Assembly (NCBI GenBank): GCA_038093975.1
Contig: JBBPTG010000188.1
Coordinates: 1-47,053, forward strand
Source: Chalciporus piperatus
Lineage: Eukaryota; Basidiomycota; Agaricomycetes; Boletales; Boletaceae
Direction: 5' to 3'
Length of the DNA stretch: 47,053 nucleotides
Positions 1 to 10,330 of the stretch are shown piece by piece. Position numbers and translations under genes: made by a program. The notes below the pieces were generated by a model. It was given only the letters and a program-made list of their open reading frames with translations, did no database searches and was not told where the DNA came from. Position 1 is the first letter of the stretch, and every line of letters starts with the position of its first letter.

Positions 1-999
1 AGGGCCCATGGATTGCATCCCTGGGGGCTTTTCATATACAATGTCAGTCATAAAAATGATCTCGTGTGGTGGGAATCACACATACCAATCCTATATCGAC
101 TTTAGGAAAATGATAAAAAATTCGAGTCCCAGCATCCAGGATTAAGTGTAAACCACGGAGATAGAGCCATGAACGCTGGTTGCAGACGAGATGCACAAAG
201 GCAAAGTGAATGGAAGTCCGGACCACAGGAACTTGCAGGGATGTATATCCAGTCATATGGCCAGTGTCGCGATTCAACCGAAACTCCATCATTTTCCTGT
301 ATCATAGAGGAATGACATGAAGGAACCACGGGCAGCACCGGAAACACTTCATGCTCACCATGACACTTCTGGAGATTGTGAGTGGCGAAAGATGACATAT
401 AGAAGTAGCTCCTTGCTGCGCATGATCGAACACGCATCCCATAACTTCAAGTTTTCTTGCTCATCTTCCCATAGTATTAAGACGAGATCTAGATTCCGAT
501 ATGTTTCCCAGTCAGGTTCCATATCGTACAGGACGATTCGCTTGTAGGAGTCGCAGCCAATTAGCCATCTCCCGCCAACGAGTGCAGGAACACCGCTCGT
601 TGGTAACGATCCAACGTCCAAGTCTTCACTTCTGATGGCTCGAATTTGCCGAGTCGTCCAAGTTCGCGCCAATCGTGCAGATCGTGTCAAAGTTGTTTCT
701 AGAAATCGGATCGAATGGAAGGGAAATGGGCCCGGAGGACGAGGGAGTTTGGCGTTTGCATACAACGTTCTCCATATCCAAGGATCGTGCGTGATGTCGC
801 GAAATCGCTTTGAGAGCTACGTACGAAAGCAGCAGAGCATCATGATTTAGCGGAATAGATGCGGGGAAGATGAGCAACGACTGCAAGTTGGATGTCACTT
901 ACGACTCGCGAGTCGCAAGCGGACGACGTCGAGAGGACTCAAAGAACAGAGAATCTGGCATAGGATTTCTACTGGGAGATCTCGGGGCTGGGATTCCAT
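1..999 (-). pseudogene. F-box-like gene X, left copy (frameshifted, cut by window edge)
   Basis: Paralogue of the intact gene at 20749-22445. Reading starts at the ATG at 997-999, giving MESQPRDLPVEIL, an F-box-like start. Exon 2 is open and well conserved. Exon 3 ends near position 94, and the next intron is 1 nt longer than in the paralogue, which supports calling it an intron. The fourth exon runs off the left edge. Exon 1 differs from its paralogue by a 7-base insertion (a tandem CTCGCGA, around 903-915) just before the first splice donor. This throws the downstream exons out of frame unless splicing has shifted. F-box proteins normally link substrates to SCF ubiquitin ligases; here that role is inferred only from the N-terminal motif. 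I call it a probable pseudogene, but a splice-site change could rescue it. Confidence 0.65.
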
Positions 1000-1412
1000 C
1001 CTGGACGAAGCCCAGTGTTATCATGATGGCGGGAGTTCCTGTGTCAGACGTCTACTACTATGGGTAATGGCAGTGCCTAAATTTGACCCACGCTCTGTAA
1101 TATGTATGCTGAACGGTCATGAACTTGTCACAGAAATCAGAGAGCTTGTTAGAGCTCAAGACCTGATCGTTTTCCCTCAGGCTCATGAGTCACTGAACGA
1201 CGATTGGGAAGGCTCCCAGAAGTTGCGCGAACATCCAGCGGCTTCGTTCAAGTTGAACCATCGCCAACTTTTGAACGACCACACCAATATCACCGCCATA
1301 GTGTTGATCAAATATTGAACTCGCAGTGTTTTTGATGAACTCGAGTCTCGCGGACATCATGCATCATGATTGGTGAGTGTTTCACTCATCACACATTCCC
1401 GATCACATTGCA

Positions 1413-1424
1413 GGGTCGCGACCC
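1413..1424. promoter_or_regulatory. 12-bp perfect palindrome upstream of secreted-protein gene S (left)
   Basis: GGGTCGCGACCC lies about 130 bp upstream of the S start codon. The same perfect palindrome lies at 20158-20169, upstream of the other intact S copy, although neighbouring bases differ. Conservation of a symmetric site in diverging promoters suggests a dimeric transcription factor site; this is inference. Confidence 0.4.
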
Positions 1425-1466
1425 GCTGTTACGTGCAAGAAAAAAGTTAGCCGAGCAGAATGGTTG

Positions 1467-1473
1467 TATAAAG
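1467..1473 (+). promoter_or_regulatory. TATA box of gene S (left)
   Basis: TATAAAG, 88 bp upstream of the ATG at 1555, followed by a C/T-rich leader typical of strongly expressed fungal genes. The paralogue has TATAAAAG at the equivalent place. Confidence 0.5.
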
Positions 1474-1554
1474 GGCCACCCTCCCCTCCTCTCATCTTGT
1501 ACTTACAACTCTCAGTCTCAGCCTCGCTACCTACTACTCTTCATCCCATCCAAC

Positions 1555-2059
1555 ATGTTCGCTAAGCTCAGGTATGCCACCTCTCACCTTTGGTGTTGCA
1601 CTCTGACTCATCGCTGACCCCCTCAACAGCGCTCTCGCAGTCCTCCTCCCCTTCGTTTCTGCCCTCACCATCACTTGCCCCGATGAGGTCATCGTTGGTG
1701 CGACCGTCGAGGTCACCGTTGACACGCTCCCCGCTGATCCCTCTGTGGCTGCTTTCCTCCTCGTCGGCCCTGGCGTGGATGTCACACTGAACGCCAACGT
1801 TGCCCTCGATGCAACTGTCACCTTGGATATTCCCGGTGATCTCACGATTGGGTATGGAGACAACTGGTCGTCCAGACGCTTGCTAATTGATTGAAATTGA
1901 CATCCAACAGCGCTGGCTACGTGATCGTCGCTGCCAACGTTGAGTACGTGTCCTTTCTCTCTACCTTGTCCATCCCGTGAACTGACTTACTTCCCAAGCA
2001 ACGTGAACGAGCCTCTGGCTCAAACGGCTCCATTCACCTGCGTCGACTCGGACGACTGA
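1555..2059 (+). CDS. small secreted protein S (left copy, intact)
   Basis: Four exons, 1555-1571, 1630-1851, 1911-1943 and 1999-2059, joined at GT-AG introns of 55-59 nt with consistent phases, give a 110-residue protein. Residues 1 to about 18 form a signal peptide (MFAKLSALAVLLPFVSA). The mature part is rich in Val, Thr, Asp and Ala with alternating hydrophobic residues, as expected for an all-beta secreted domain, and has only two cysteines. The style recalls short Kre9/KNH-like secreted fungal proteins, but I cannot assign a family. It sits between the divergent F-box-like genes X and Y, and the trio is repeated elsewhere in the window. A TATA box and a C/T-rich leader suggest strong regulated expression. 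Function unknown; the gene model itself is well supported by its paralogue at 19529-20038. Confidence 0.8.
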
Positions 2060-2284
2060 GCTCAGGGACTTGTCAGGACCGGGTGGGGTGTGTCGTAGAC
2101 AGATTCTGTCATTTGTAAACTGGTCTATTTTGTTGGGTCTAATTTTACTTTCTCTCGATTCTCTTCAAGTTGGCTATCATTGAGAGCACGTATCTGATGT
2201 CAGCTTTTGAGTCCCCTCCACCCTGCATATCACGGTGTTGATTGAAAAAAAGAATCATCATACAACGTACACTGCAACGTGACT

Positions 2285-3830
2285 CTACCAAACATCCATG
2301 ATCGAAACAGTTGATGAACCCCGAGTGGGACTCCAATGATGTACCCTACCTCTTACTCCATCGAACCATAACCCTGCCGAACGAAATACATAATCCCTGC
2401 TTGCTTTTGGTGGCGACACCATGCCACGAACATCGTGGCATTCATCCGGGGTACCATCAATCGTAAACTTGGTAATGAAAAACTTGCCGGTCGGGGAGGC
2501 AAGATGCAAGCTTAATAGAGTATGACGCACGTAAATCCCTCTGACATGTCCATCAGGGGAATGGTCAAGGCGGATGAAAAATCCCTCCGTGGTTAGATCA
2601 CGCCAGGGGTGATCGATGCTGAAGAGGTGATGCGCAATGATAGATAAAGGGAGGACACTGTCGTCACCAGGGTCAGCTTTGAGGAGTTTGAGATCGACAC
2701 AACGGAATTCCATGGAGGAAAAAGGCTGTGCTGAGCTTGTGGAAAACGCAACGTTGTAGTTCCAGTCATGAAATCGACTGTGGGTTGTTCGATCACGGGT
2801 ATGTCCGCGAATACGTCCTGCATTTCCCCTTCGTGGGTGAGCTTGAGGATACCAAAACCTTGGCTAGTTTGCCTCCGATTCGCAGGCACGGAGAAAGCTT
2901 GGACGAGCGTAGTACCATTGCCCGCAAAGAAAGCGATGATGTATGTATCTGTGAGCAAGACTGATGCTGATTCTGGGTCGTAGGTGGCTGTTGAAACCTG
3001 CGAATGAAGTGAGATATCATAGTGACCCCTGATGTTCTAGACGTACCAATTCCGTACTGAATTCAGGGAAATGATAGCAAGTTCTACTGCGTGTATCAAA
3101 GATAATACGTGCATTGATGATATAGAGGAATGGTCCCTGGGAACAGAAGAGCTTCATATATCCTCCAGGGTATGTCGGAATATCCAGGGATATGGTCTTT
3201 TTCAACTGACCAGTGTTGATATCCAACCGAAACTCCAACAGTGTCCTGAGAATGAAGAGATCATGGATGCCGTGTGTCAAGTGCGAAGGGATAAGACATA
3301 CCATACGACGCTCGGACTCGGCCCGGGCGCCCTCAGCGGGCCAGCCAAGAAATAAACGAGGTGTTCCTCGCTTGACGTGATCGAGCACGCATCCAACTCT
3401 TGATCATGCTCCCATAGGACCTGCACACTTTGCTGAGAATGGGGTGTCTCAGGCTCGGTATCACGCAACACGATTCGTTTGCCGGATTGCCAAGTGACAA
3501 GCCACCTTCCGCCGACGAGTATGGGCTCACCTCCCGCCGACGAGTATGGGCTCACCGCCCGTCGGCTCTAGAAACTGGGTCGAGTGGGATGGAAATGGGC
3601 CTGGGGGAGGGAGTTGTGCGTTTGCATACAAGGATCTCCAGTCATAGGTGGGATTGCGGAATCGCTTTGAGACCTGCGACGCAAATTCAGCACAGTCGTT
3701 TTGAACAAGATATGTGGCGATAAGCGTGAATTTGACTGACGACTCGCAAGCGGACGACATCGAGAGGGTTCAACAAGCAGATAATTCTGCAGATAATCTC
3801 CTCTGGGAGGACGTGTGGTCGGGATTCCAT
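2285..3830 (-). pseudogene. F-box-like gene Y, left copy (pseudogene)
   Basis: Aligns over its whole length with the intact gene at 17716-19339. It begins at 3830 with MESRPHVLPEEIICRIICLLNP (split here: F-box core LPEEII then LLNPLDVV). It is broken three ways. A stretch of roughly 90 nt after the residues QFLE is deleted. A 25-nt tandem duplication at about 3515-3565 (repeating GAGCCCATACTCGTC) shifts the frame and makes a TGA. A one-base deletion near 2715-2735 shifts the frame before the conserved MEFRCVDLK block. The C-terminal block through FDGVRG and the terminal DVW-stop are otherwise kept. Introns occupy the same places as in the intact copy. Confidence 0.85.
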
Positions 3831-3970
3831 ATTGTCGCTAGATGATGGTCGTCGGACGGAAGATGCTGGTGGGCGTGGTCATTCCCACTTCGTAGTTCCC
3901 CTTGCAATTTCGTTGAAAGTGACCCTACTTATGTTGCGCCGTGCTCGTCTTAAGATGACGAGAAGTATTT

Positions 3971-3975
3971 GTGTC
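3971..3975. repeat. target-site duplication GTGTC (left)
   Basis: GTGTC here and at 4538-4542 flank the inserted element. Removing the element and one copy restores continuous similarity to the paralogous sites near 11950 and 17465. Confidence 0.7.
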
Positions 3976-4537
3976 TGTGTCGTTTCGTACGAATCCCTTA
4001 GCGGATGGTGAGGAGGGGCCCGGACCGGCTCGTTCCGGCGCCCGGTACTGCATGGACGCGATACAAATGCCGACGGAAGTCCCGAAAGGGTTTCCCTCTG
4101 CTCCGATGGCCTGTGGGAGCATACCTTTTAATAGGTCCCTGCTGGTTTTTGCTGATCGAAAGTCTCTCTTTCCCCACTCGCCATACCCCACACATATGAT
4201 ACCAGCCTCTCGGTGGGTCGTGCATACGCTGTCGCAATCTGTCGTCCCTGCCTACTCCCCCTGAGTGATATAGCTGGGAGCGTTCCTAAACAGCCCTGGA
4301 CGGGCGGCGGTTGGGGTAGCGGTAAGCCCCCTGATGAGAGCTTTCGCAGGCTCGAAACCGCTGCTCACCCGCCCCCTTCCCTGCCTCTGTGCATACTGTA
4401 CACGGCCATGATCTTCGGAGAATGGTGTCTGACGGATGCAACATGCAGTTTCGACAGCCCAGGTACCTCTCCCTCACACACAGACATAGAACTGGGAGGC
4501 TCGCTTCGCTCACCTCCCCAGTTCTCCCCGCAGTGCA
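3976..4537 (+). mobile_element. solo LTR-like insertion carrying a hammerhead ribozyme
   Basis: A 562-bp block that starts TG (TGTGTCGTTTCG) and ends CA (GCAGTGCA), flanked by the 5-bp direct repeat GTGTC. The block is absent from the two paralogous loci in this window: about 11950-11980, and about 17450-17490 in inverted orientation. These are the hallmarks of a solo LTR left by recombination. It encodes no convincing protein. It contains several strong RNA hairpins: one near 4073-4095 with a GAAA loop, another at 4489-4524 with an 11-bp stem and one bulge, and the complete hammerhead fold at 4302-4366. No second copy exists in the window, so the parent element is unknown. A small non-autonomous retrozyme-like element is the nearest known analogy. 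Confidence 0.7.
4302..4366 (+). ncRNA. type III hammerhead ribozyme
   Basis: All parts of the hammerhead can be traced. Stem III is 4302-4310 with 4358-4366, 9 bp including two G-U pairs. U16.1 is 4311 and the cleavage-site base H17 is U at 4312, so cleavage is predicted after 4312. Stem I is 4313-4317 with 4326-4330, an 8-nt loop and one G-U pair. The core CUGAUGA is 4331-4337. Stem II is GAGC (4338-4341) with GCUC (4350-4353) and an 8-nt loop, and the first pair is G-C as usual. The core GAAA is 4354-4357. No core base is missing. The site triplet is GUU rather than the common GUC, which is still a permitted NUH. Self-cleavage is inferred from the fold. Confidence 0.8.
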
Positions 4538-4897
4538 GTGTCAGTGCCAACACTTTTCCCTTCATTTGTTCAACCACGATGATCAACCATTCCCCATCAT
4601 CCCCCCACACTGGCAGCACTCGCCCATCGCACCAAGGCTTTTGTGCAATGGCTCCCTCGACGCTATGGATGGATTTACAAGCGACCGGGTCATTCAACAT
4701 CACCTAGGCAGAGCAGAATTGTCGATTTGGTTTGGTATGGTTCTTGTATACCGTGAGCGTTTCTTCCAGGTTTCAATGACACACTGACTTGGGCAAAGGT
4801 TTTTTTGCATCACGATGTTTCGACATTGGCGTGACGCGTCCCTCGGGACAGAGCGTCGAACACGCATGCATGGACGTCTGTTACACCGGCTCCTCTC

Positions 4898-5020
4898 TAT
4901 GATCCGTACGTAGACTCGAACCTGACAGACCTCGTACCCCGCCTGTCCCTGCCAACGAGCCACACCACCATCATATCCTACGAGTCTGAACAGAGCCTTC
5001 TTCGCGGCCAACAATACTAA
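4898..5020 (+). other. short coding-like remnant, possible methyltransferase C-terminal piece
   Basis: An open stretch reads YDPYVDSNLTDLVPRLSLP then HTTIISYES before a TAA. The pattern YDPY, a helix, then TTIIISYE recalls the C-terminal part of the lysine/protein methyltransferase family Methyltransf_16, but no S-adenosylmethionine-binding motif is found upstream. The paralogous stretch at 12140-12250 has several small indels in the same place. If it is a gene remnant, it was duplicated with the F-box block and is decaying. Weak identification. Confidence 0.2.
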
Positions 5021-6139
5021 TCGGATGGGTACGAAGACTCGGTAAGTTGATCAGGCTTCAGGCTATGGATGCATCTCATTTCGTAGAGACTGTTCTAATC
5101 AGCAAGAACGATGACACCGCGGGTCCGGTCAACCTCTTTCTTCCAACCACTATTATCACTTCCCAACCTCCTTCGACTGCCTGTTCGTCACCTCCCGATC
5201 GACGACGTATAGATGTCAGTTTTCAGTTCTGTCATATCTTGATAGAGCCGTGCCCGCTGGCAGATCTAGAGCTAACCGCATTTGCGAGCTTGCCAAATCA
5301 ATACACTATTTAGTATTCATACACTATTTTTCCTTTCACAGACAGAAATCCAAGGCACCACTGGCCTTTTTGCGCGTGGTGTGATCCGGAAGCTTATCAT
5401 GATCCCGAAGAATTCATCCCGGACAGATAATTGCCGAATCCGGAACATGTACTATGTACTCCATGCCCAGATCCATTTGCTACTATCCTCTGGGGTTTCG
5501 GACGAAGGTAATATGTCTGTTACACGTAGTCGTGTGTCCATGAATTTGAACTTGGATCTCCTAGGATCTGCCCCGGTCGTCATCTCGCAGATGTTTCGCA
5601 GTGGATCCCAATGGTGACTTTACTCCGGGCGTTCGAGTTCTGAAGGCCCCGGGACCAGCAAGGTAACGTAATCGAACCAAACATAGTTCACGGAAACAAC
5701 GTAGTCGCTCCCTCGTACACTCCTCGGTGTTTTGCTGAATATTTATTGAACCCTAGCATTCCGAGCACATTTTCGTGTCTGATAATACCTCTGGCGAAGC
5801 ATATCACTGATCAACACTTTCGGCACCGTCCCCAATGTAGAAGGTGTCGAGATGGTCGAAATCTGCCTTCATCCGCGCAGCGTTAAATTTCGGAGATCCC
5901 AGAGTTGTTTTCGCGTATCGCAGAACATTCAACCATGCGTTGATCTCTATCTCGCATGTTTCCCCCAGAACTCGGGATGAGATGGGTCGGTTCCGTTCCC
6001 GAACCCGTTCACCCAACGGTCAGTGCCTTCATACTGTTCGCCCCCAGCCAAAAGCGAGGCGAGAGCCCAGCTGTTCTGAAAACGGATGGTTCGAGACTAC
6101 CACACGCCACTAATGAAACTCATTGTGAAGTCTATGCCC
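5021..6139. other. intergenic stretch without recognisable gene
   Basis: No open frame here resembles a known family. One minus-strand frame at about 5804-5975 has coding-like composition ([12 protein letters not shown], then [12 protein letters not shown]) and could be a lone exon of a decayed gene, but nothing around it extends it. Confidence 0.3.
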
Positions 6140-9135
6140 TTCGAAGAACAAGGAAGTATAGTATAGGAAGCACGAGATGATATACACGACATACACCGCA
6201 AATCCAAAGGCGTGTGTTCGAACACACAGGTACAACATGAAGGGGCTGACGATGGAGGGCATACAGTGATCGCACGGAACCTCCAAGATACAGTAATAAC
6301 GACGTATAAGGGACATCAAGGTTTAGATGACGGTTTATCAAATAGACTCTGTTCTATCCCTGGATAAAGGTTATCGAGGTCAGAACCTGAGATACGCAGT
6401 TGTGCCCAAGAGGCCCGGCCCAAAGGACGAGAAGAAAGGTGACCCTCTAGAGTCAACGTAGACTTTAACTCCTAAGCTTTGAGGTTTCCGGCCAGCTGGC
6501 AGATCCTTGAACAACTTGCGCATCACGCGCTCCTCCTCCTCCCTATCCGAGGCCTCCTTGAACTCCTTAGACCGCCCGAAGTCAATCAGCCTGAAACTCA
6601 GGTCTCCCGACGACGTGCCTTCCAGCGGGAAGTTGGTCGGACGCCGTTTTTGTACGAGGACGTTGCGAGGGTAAACAGATTCGTGCAGCCAACCTCCGTG
6701 ATGGAAACGCACAAACAGACTCGCGCATTCCTCTTGCTCCTCTACGGAAAGGCTAGTGGTATCAATAGGCTTGCCGCAGTGCTCGATCAGGAGGATTGTG
6801 CTGAGATAATTCTTTGTCGCGGATACGCTTTCTTCTCCATGCGCCCCCTTGTCCCTCAGAGTATAGAATCCATAAAATTGCGGGACGATTGCAGTCAGAG
6901 GAACAATCCTGTTGAGCCGTTTAAGGAAAGTATAACCACTCCAATGCTCGAAGAAGTAATCTGGAAACCCCTGGTAATTCCTTGCCTCCGCTTCAAGGTG
7001 TGTGTCCTCCTTGAGAGAGAGCTTGGCAATGACCTTGAACTTGGCGGTCCGTGGAACAGGGGATGTCGGATCATGGGAGCACAGGGTGTGAGGAAGGGAA
7101 GGGTTGCAGTATGACACTGTTGAATTGATGCGGATGGTGGAGGCCGATCGGGATTCAGCTGCGTTGACCTCGTCCCCTTCTGCGAGCCAAAGCAGGACAC
7201 TTGTCTTGTCTCTGTGACGCATGAGATCGTTCCATATTCCCCTTTCATCGATCATTCCAAGGACCTCCATCGGCGGGACGTCGGGTGAAACGACACAAAC
7301 GATGTCCCGCTTGAGAATCTCCCCATCCTTCTCGCAGATACTGGTAGTAGGTGGGTTACCAACCTCATCCATCTTATCTGATCCGTCTCCCGTTTGAGAA
7401 GCACCGACGGTCCCCTCAGAGGCTCCTGACGGCCGCAATATACTGTCCCATTCTCCGGTAGCTTTGAGTCTCTCGATCTCCTTCTCAGTGCTCTCCTTGA
7501 CGCAAGGAGTGCAGATCTTCGGTCTCGCGAGCAGATCCCGAGGAAGCTCCCACTCTGCCTCATATACTACCGAGTGATTACCTGTACCGGCCTTGCCTAG
7601 CGGGGAGAGGTAAAGGTGACCCTCTTCGACTTTGGTAAGGCGCCGCGGATAGGGAGGAAGCGTCACTTCGATGATTGGCTCGTGATCTTGCATCTGTTCT
7701 ATGGTCTGCGTATACCGCAGGATGATCGACGTGTGCGCCTTGAATTCCTCAAGCTCTTCTGCCTTTTCCCGCTCCTTTTTGACTTCCGTGAGTGTCGCTT
7801 CGCGCAAGTCAAGTGTGTAAGTATGGATGACATCGGGTTTGGATGTCCACGCGTGAGTATACGATGTTGTCGCGACAGCAGAGAGCAAGTTGAACGGGTC
7901 GTGCACGTAGAGAGTTTGTGGTAAGAGGTAGGGTGGGATTCGCTCCTGTAGAAGTACCTGTGTACGCTCGAAGGGGATGGACGGCCACGACGAGGGATAG
8001 TGAGACGGGTGGAAGGGAGATGTGATAGGGATATCCAACCCGTGTGCCGATGTAGTATCGCGAGCTGCCGAGCATCCGGAGTGCTCCGTCCTGGATCGAT
8101 TCACTTCTTCCTCGATCATTTCGATGAGAGCTTGTGTTGATGCAACGTTCTGCACCTTGGGCTCCCCCTCCGACTTTGCCCACTCAATCTCATGTTTGGC
8201 CTTTCGAAGTTCCCCAAATTCTTTCATTGTCCGCAGGAGTTGACTGCTCGTCATGACAGACGTTTCGTTCGGGTTACTAGCCGGAGTCGTCTTAACTTTG
8301 AAGAAGTCATGAAGTGTCGCTCCCCATGCGTAATCATCAGGAGTACGCTTTCCCCTGTGCTTGTTAGATTGTTTGATAGGCTTTCCTCCATCCTCACGCG
8401 GCCAGAAGAGGGACACAGCGTGCTTTTGACCGGAGGAGGGCAACATGAGGTGGTGCATCTTTTCCTCGCGAAGCTGGCGGGCCCGACCTCGAGTTCCAAG
8501 ACGAGGGTGAAGATCGAGTGATGAGCTCTTTGTACTCTTTGTACCAGGGTCGACAAGATTTCTAGATCTCTGTGAGATCGTATCTTACGACAAGTGACAA
8601 AACATACACATCCACATGCATCTCTTCACTCGCGCCTGGTTCTTCTGCGTTCCCCTCGCGATCGGCAGAGGGATGGAGTGACATTGGAGTAGATTCTGCC
8701 AGTGTTGTGGTTGCATCCACGACGCCACTCGGGGTCGTCGCATCGATTCTGATAGAAGCAGTTAGATATTTAACGATAGCCGACGATAAGACGTACGATG
8801 CTTCAATATCCATGCTGGCTTCGACAGTCCCTGCGTTCTTCGAACGATCAGGTTTGCAATCGTCGATTTGGAGTGCTGACCCAGTGGGAAAAAGAGCGGG
8901 GCAGGCTGGGAGGACACGACTCCGAGTCCTAATTGTCCGACGCGAAGCCGATGGGCGCTACATCAGCCACGTGAGTGAGCAGTACTAGTAGAACTGCATG
9001 AGGAAAAGAACTTGAAGAGATAGTGCGGCGGGAACTAAGTTCGAGAACCCAACTCGGTGTTTGGTGCTCAAAACTATCTGATGCGGGCGCTGAGACCAAG
9101 AGGTCTGGAGAACTAAGTACTGCAGTCGTATACAG
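6140..9135. repeat. kinase module K, left arm of inverted duplication
   Basis: This segment, read on the minus strand, matches 27895-30810 read on the plus strand. The match covers about 300 bp of promoter, both small introns, the coding region and about 250 bp of 3-prime flank. Confidence 0.8.
6380..8813 (-). CDS. protein kinase-like protein K (left copy)
   Basis: Three exons, 8813-8797, 8748-8610 and 8569-6380, give 781 residues. The introns are 48 and 40 nt and match those of the paralogue at 28052-30522. Kinase-fold landmarks are a Gly-rich loop (GKAGTGNHSVVY), a VAIK-type lysine (VIAKLSL) after a long low-complexity insert, the loop HESVYPRNVL and a DFG motif (LIDFGRSK). The catalytic HRD aspartate is a serine in HES, so phosphotransfer may be lost or unusual; the paralogue has the same change. 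It may belong to the expanded fungal kinase-like families; I cannot pin the subfamily. The equivalent of the paralogue's start codon has become GGG, so translation probably starts 27 codons later at MDIEAS. The C-terminus also differs after GRKPQ. Confidence 0.75.
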
Positions 9136-10330
9136 TGTAACAACTTGAACTTGACGATCGTGATTAATTGATTCGTGAAACAGTGGCGGAAGACCGGTTT
9201 TCTTGCACAGCATCGTCTTTGACACGACTACAGTCTAGTACAGACTCGGAAAACAACCTAAAACAACAGACAACGACAACGACCATGCAATCAAATCTGA
9301 ACGAAATCCTACAAGAACTTCGAGAGCTAAGGGGAGCTCGCAAGAGAACTCCGGGAAAGAGAGAAAGGGAGAGAAAGCTGCAGCTCGGATCCTGACGTGC
9401 GGGTCGACCTGGACTTGCAGCTGCAGCCCCAAATCGACGCCACATGTCAGGAGAGCGAAGCTACAAGCCTAGCTCAGGCCCGATACCCTTGGCGAACAAC
9501 TGAGAAAGGTGTCTGAGCAAAACTCATGATTGATCAGCGAAAAGTGCACTAGGCACCGCTCGTTAAACGAGAAATTTTCTTCCTGACAGCGTCGATTGCA
9601 GGCAGCCTATACGAAAAGGAATCCTGGTTCTAGTACCATCATCCATCATCCATGATGGTACTAGCACCATGATTTGTTTTCGTTTGTATTTTCCTGTAAT
9701 CAGACACGACGGATAGTCTGCATGGCGAGGACACCCATTGATTTTGTACTTACCCCCGACTCAACAGTCGCTGTCTGCGCCCATAGCTCGCACCGGCAAG
9801 ATGCAGACGTTCCTCGCTAAACCACGTCAGGTAAATGTTTGGATCGTCTACATGTGCCTGTCTTCTTCATCTTGCCCAGTTTTTTCTCTGACTTTCTCCA
9901 CGACGAGATGGACCAAAGACTGCTCCTGAATCCTGATTACTGTAACAATCGACAATCGACAACGAGGAAGCTGAGGACGTTTCTCGTAAGATTCACAAGC
10001 TACTCGCGGCATCTCGAGGTCTCAAGAAGATACTTCTGTTCAATCCGAAATCGTTGTTCGTAGCGATACATGTATTCGTCAACATTTCCAAACGCTGACT
10101 CTAGACTTTGCTCGTAGGTTTCCCAATCGATTTCCGATGAACCAATACCTCAAACTCAGGTAGCTATGTCTGTTCAAGCTGAAATCGTGGTTCGAAAAGA
10201 GGTATGCTTTACTGTTCTTATGGCTCCCATGGATCATTTGACGATATCAGCATGCTACTACCCGGGCCGATTCGATCTCTCGCCCCAAAGCCAGAGATCT
10301 GGAACACGCCATCGACCATCAGACGTCAAA
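9136..10330. other. unassigned stretch between K and the middle S/Y relics
   Basis: No firm gene. A plus-strand ATG at 9285 opens a short Glu/Arg/Leu-rich, coiled-coil-like frame (MQSNLNEILQELRELR), ending after about 37 codons; a one-base shift would extend it through another 60 codons of similar character. It may be a decayed exon. A strong hairpin lies at 9630-9664. Around 9960-10060 another frame reads RKIHKLLAASRGLKKI, unassigned. Confidence 0.3.
9630..9664. repeat. 13-bp perfect inverted repeat, 9-nt spacer
   Basis: CTAGTACCATCAT at 9630-9642 and its exact reverse complement at 9652-9664. It could be a hairpin in RNA, a terminator-like structure or the end of a small mobile element. 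No gene is directly attached. Confidence 0.6.

Noticed and set aside
4905..4930. GGTTCGAGTCT on the minus strand as a tRNA B-box
   Set aside because: No acceptor stem or D-arm can be folded around it, and the paralogous site near 12150 has lost the upstream A-box-like bases.
6479..7114. 211-codon plus-strand frame antisense to K-left
   Set aside because: Shadow of the conserved kinase-like gene; the counterpart in the right arm is not open over the same length.
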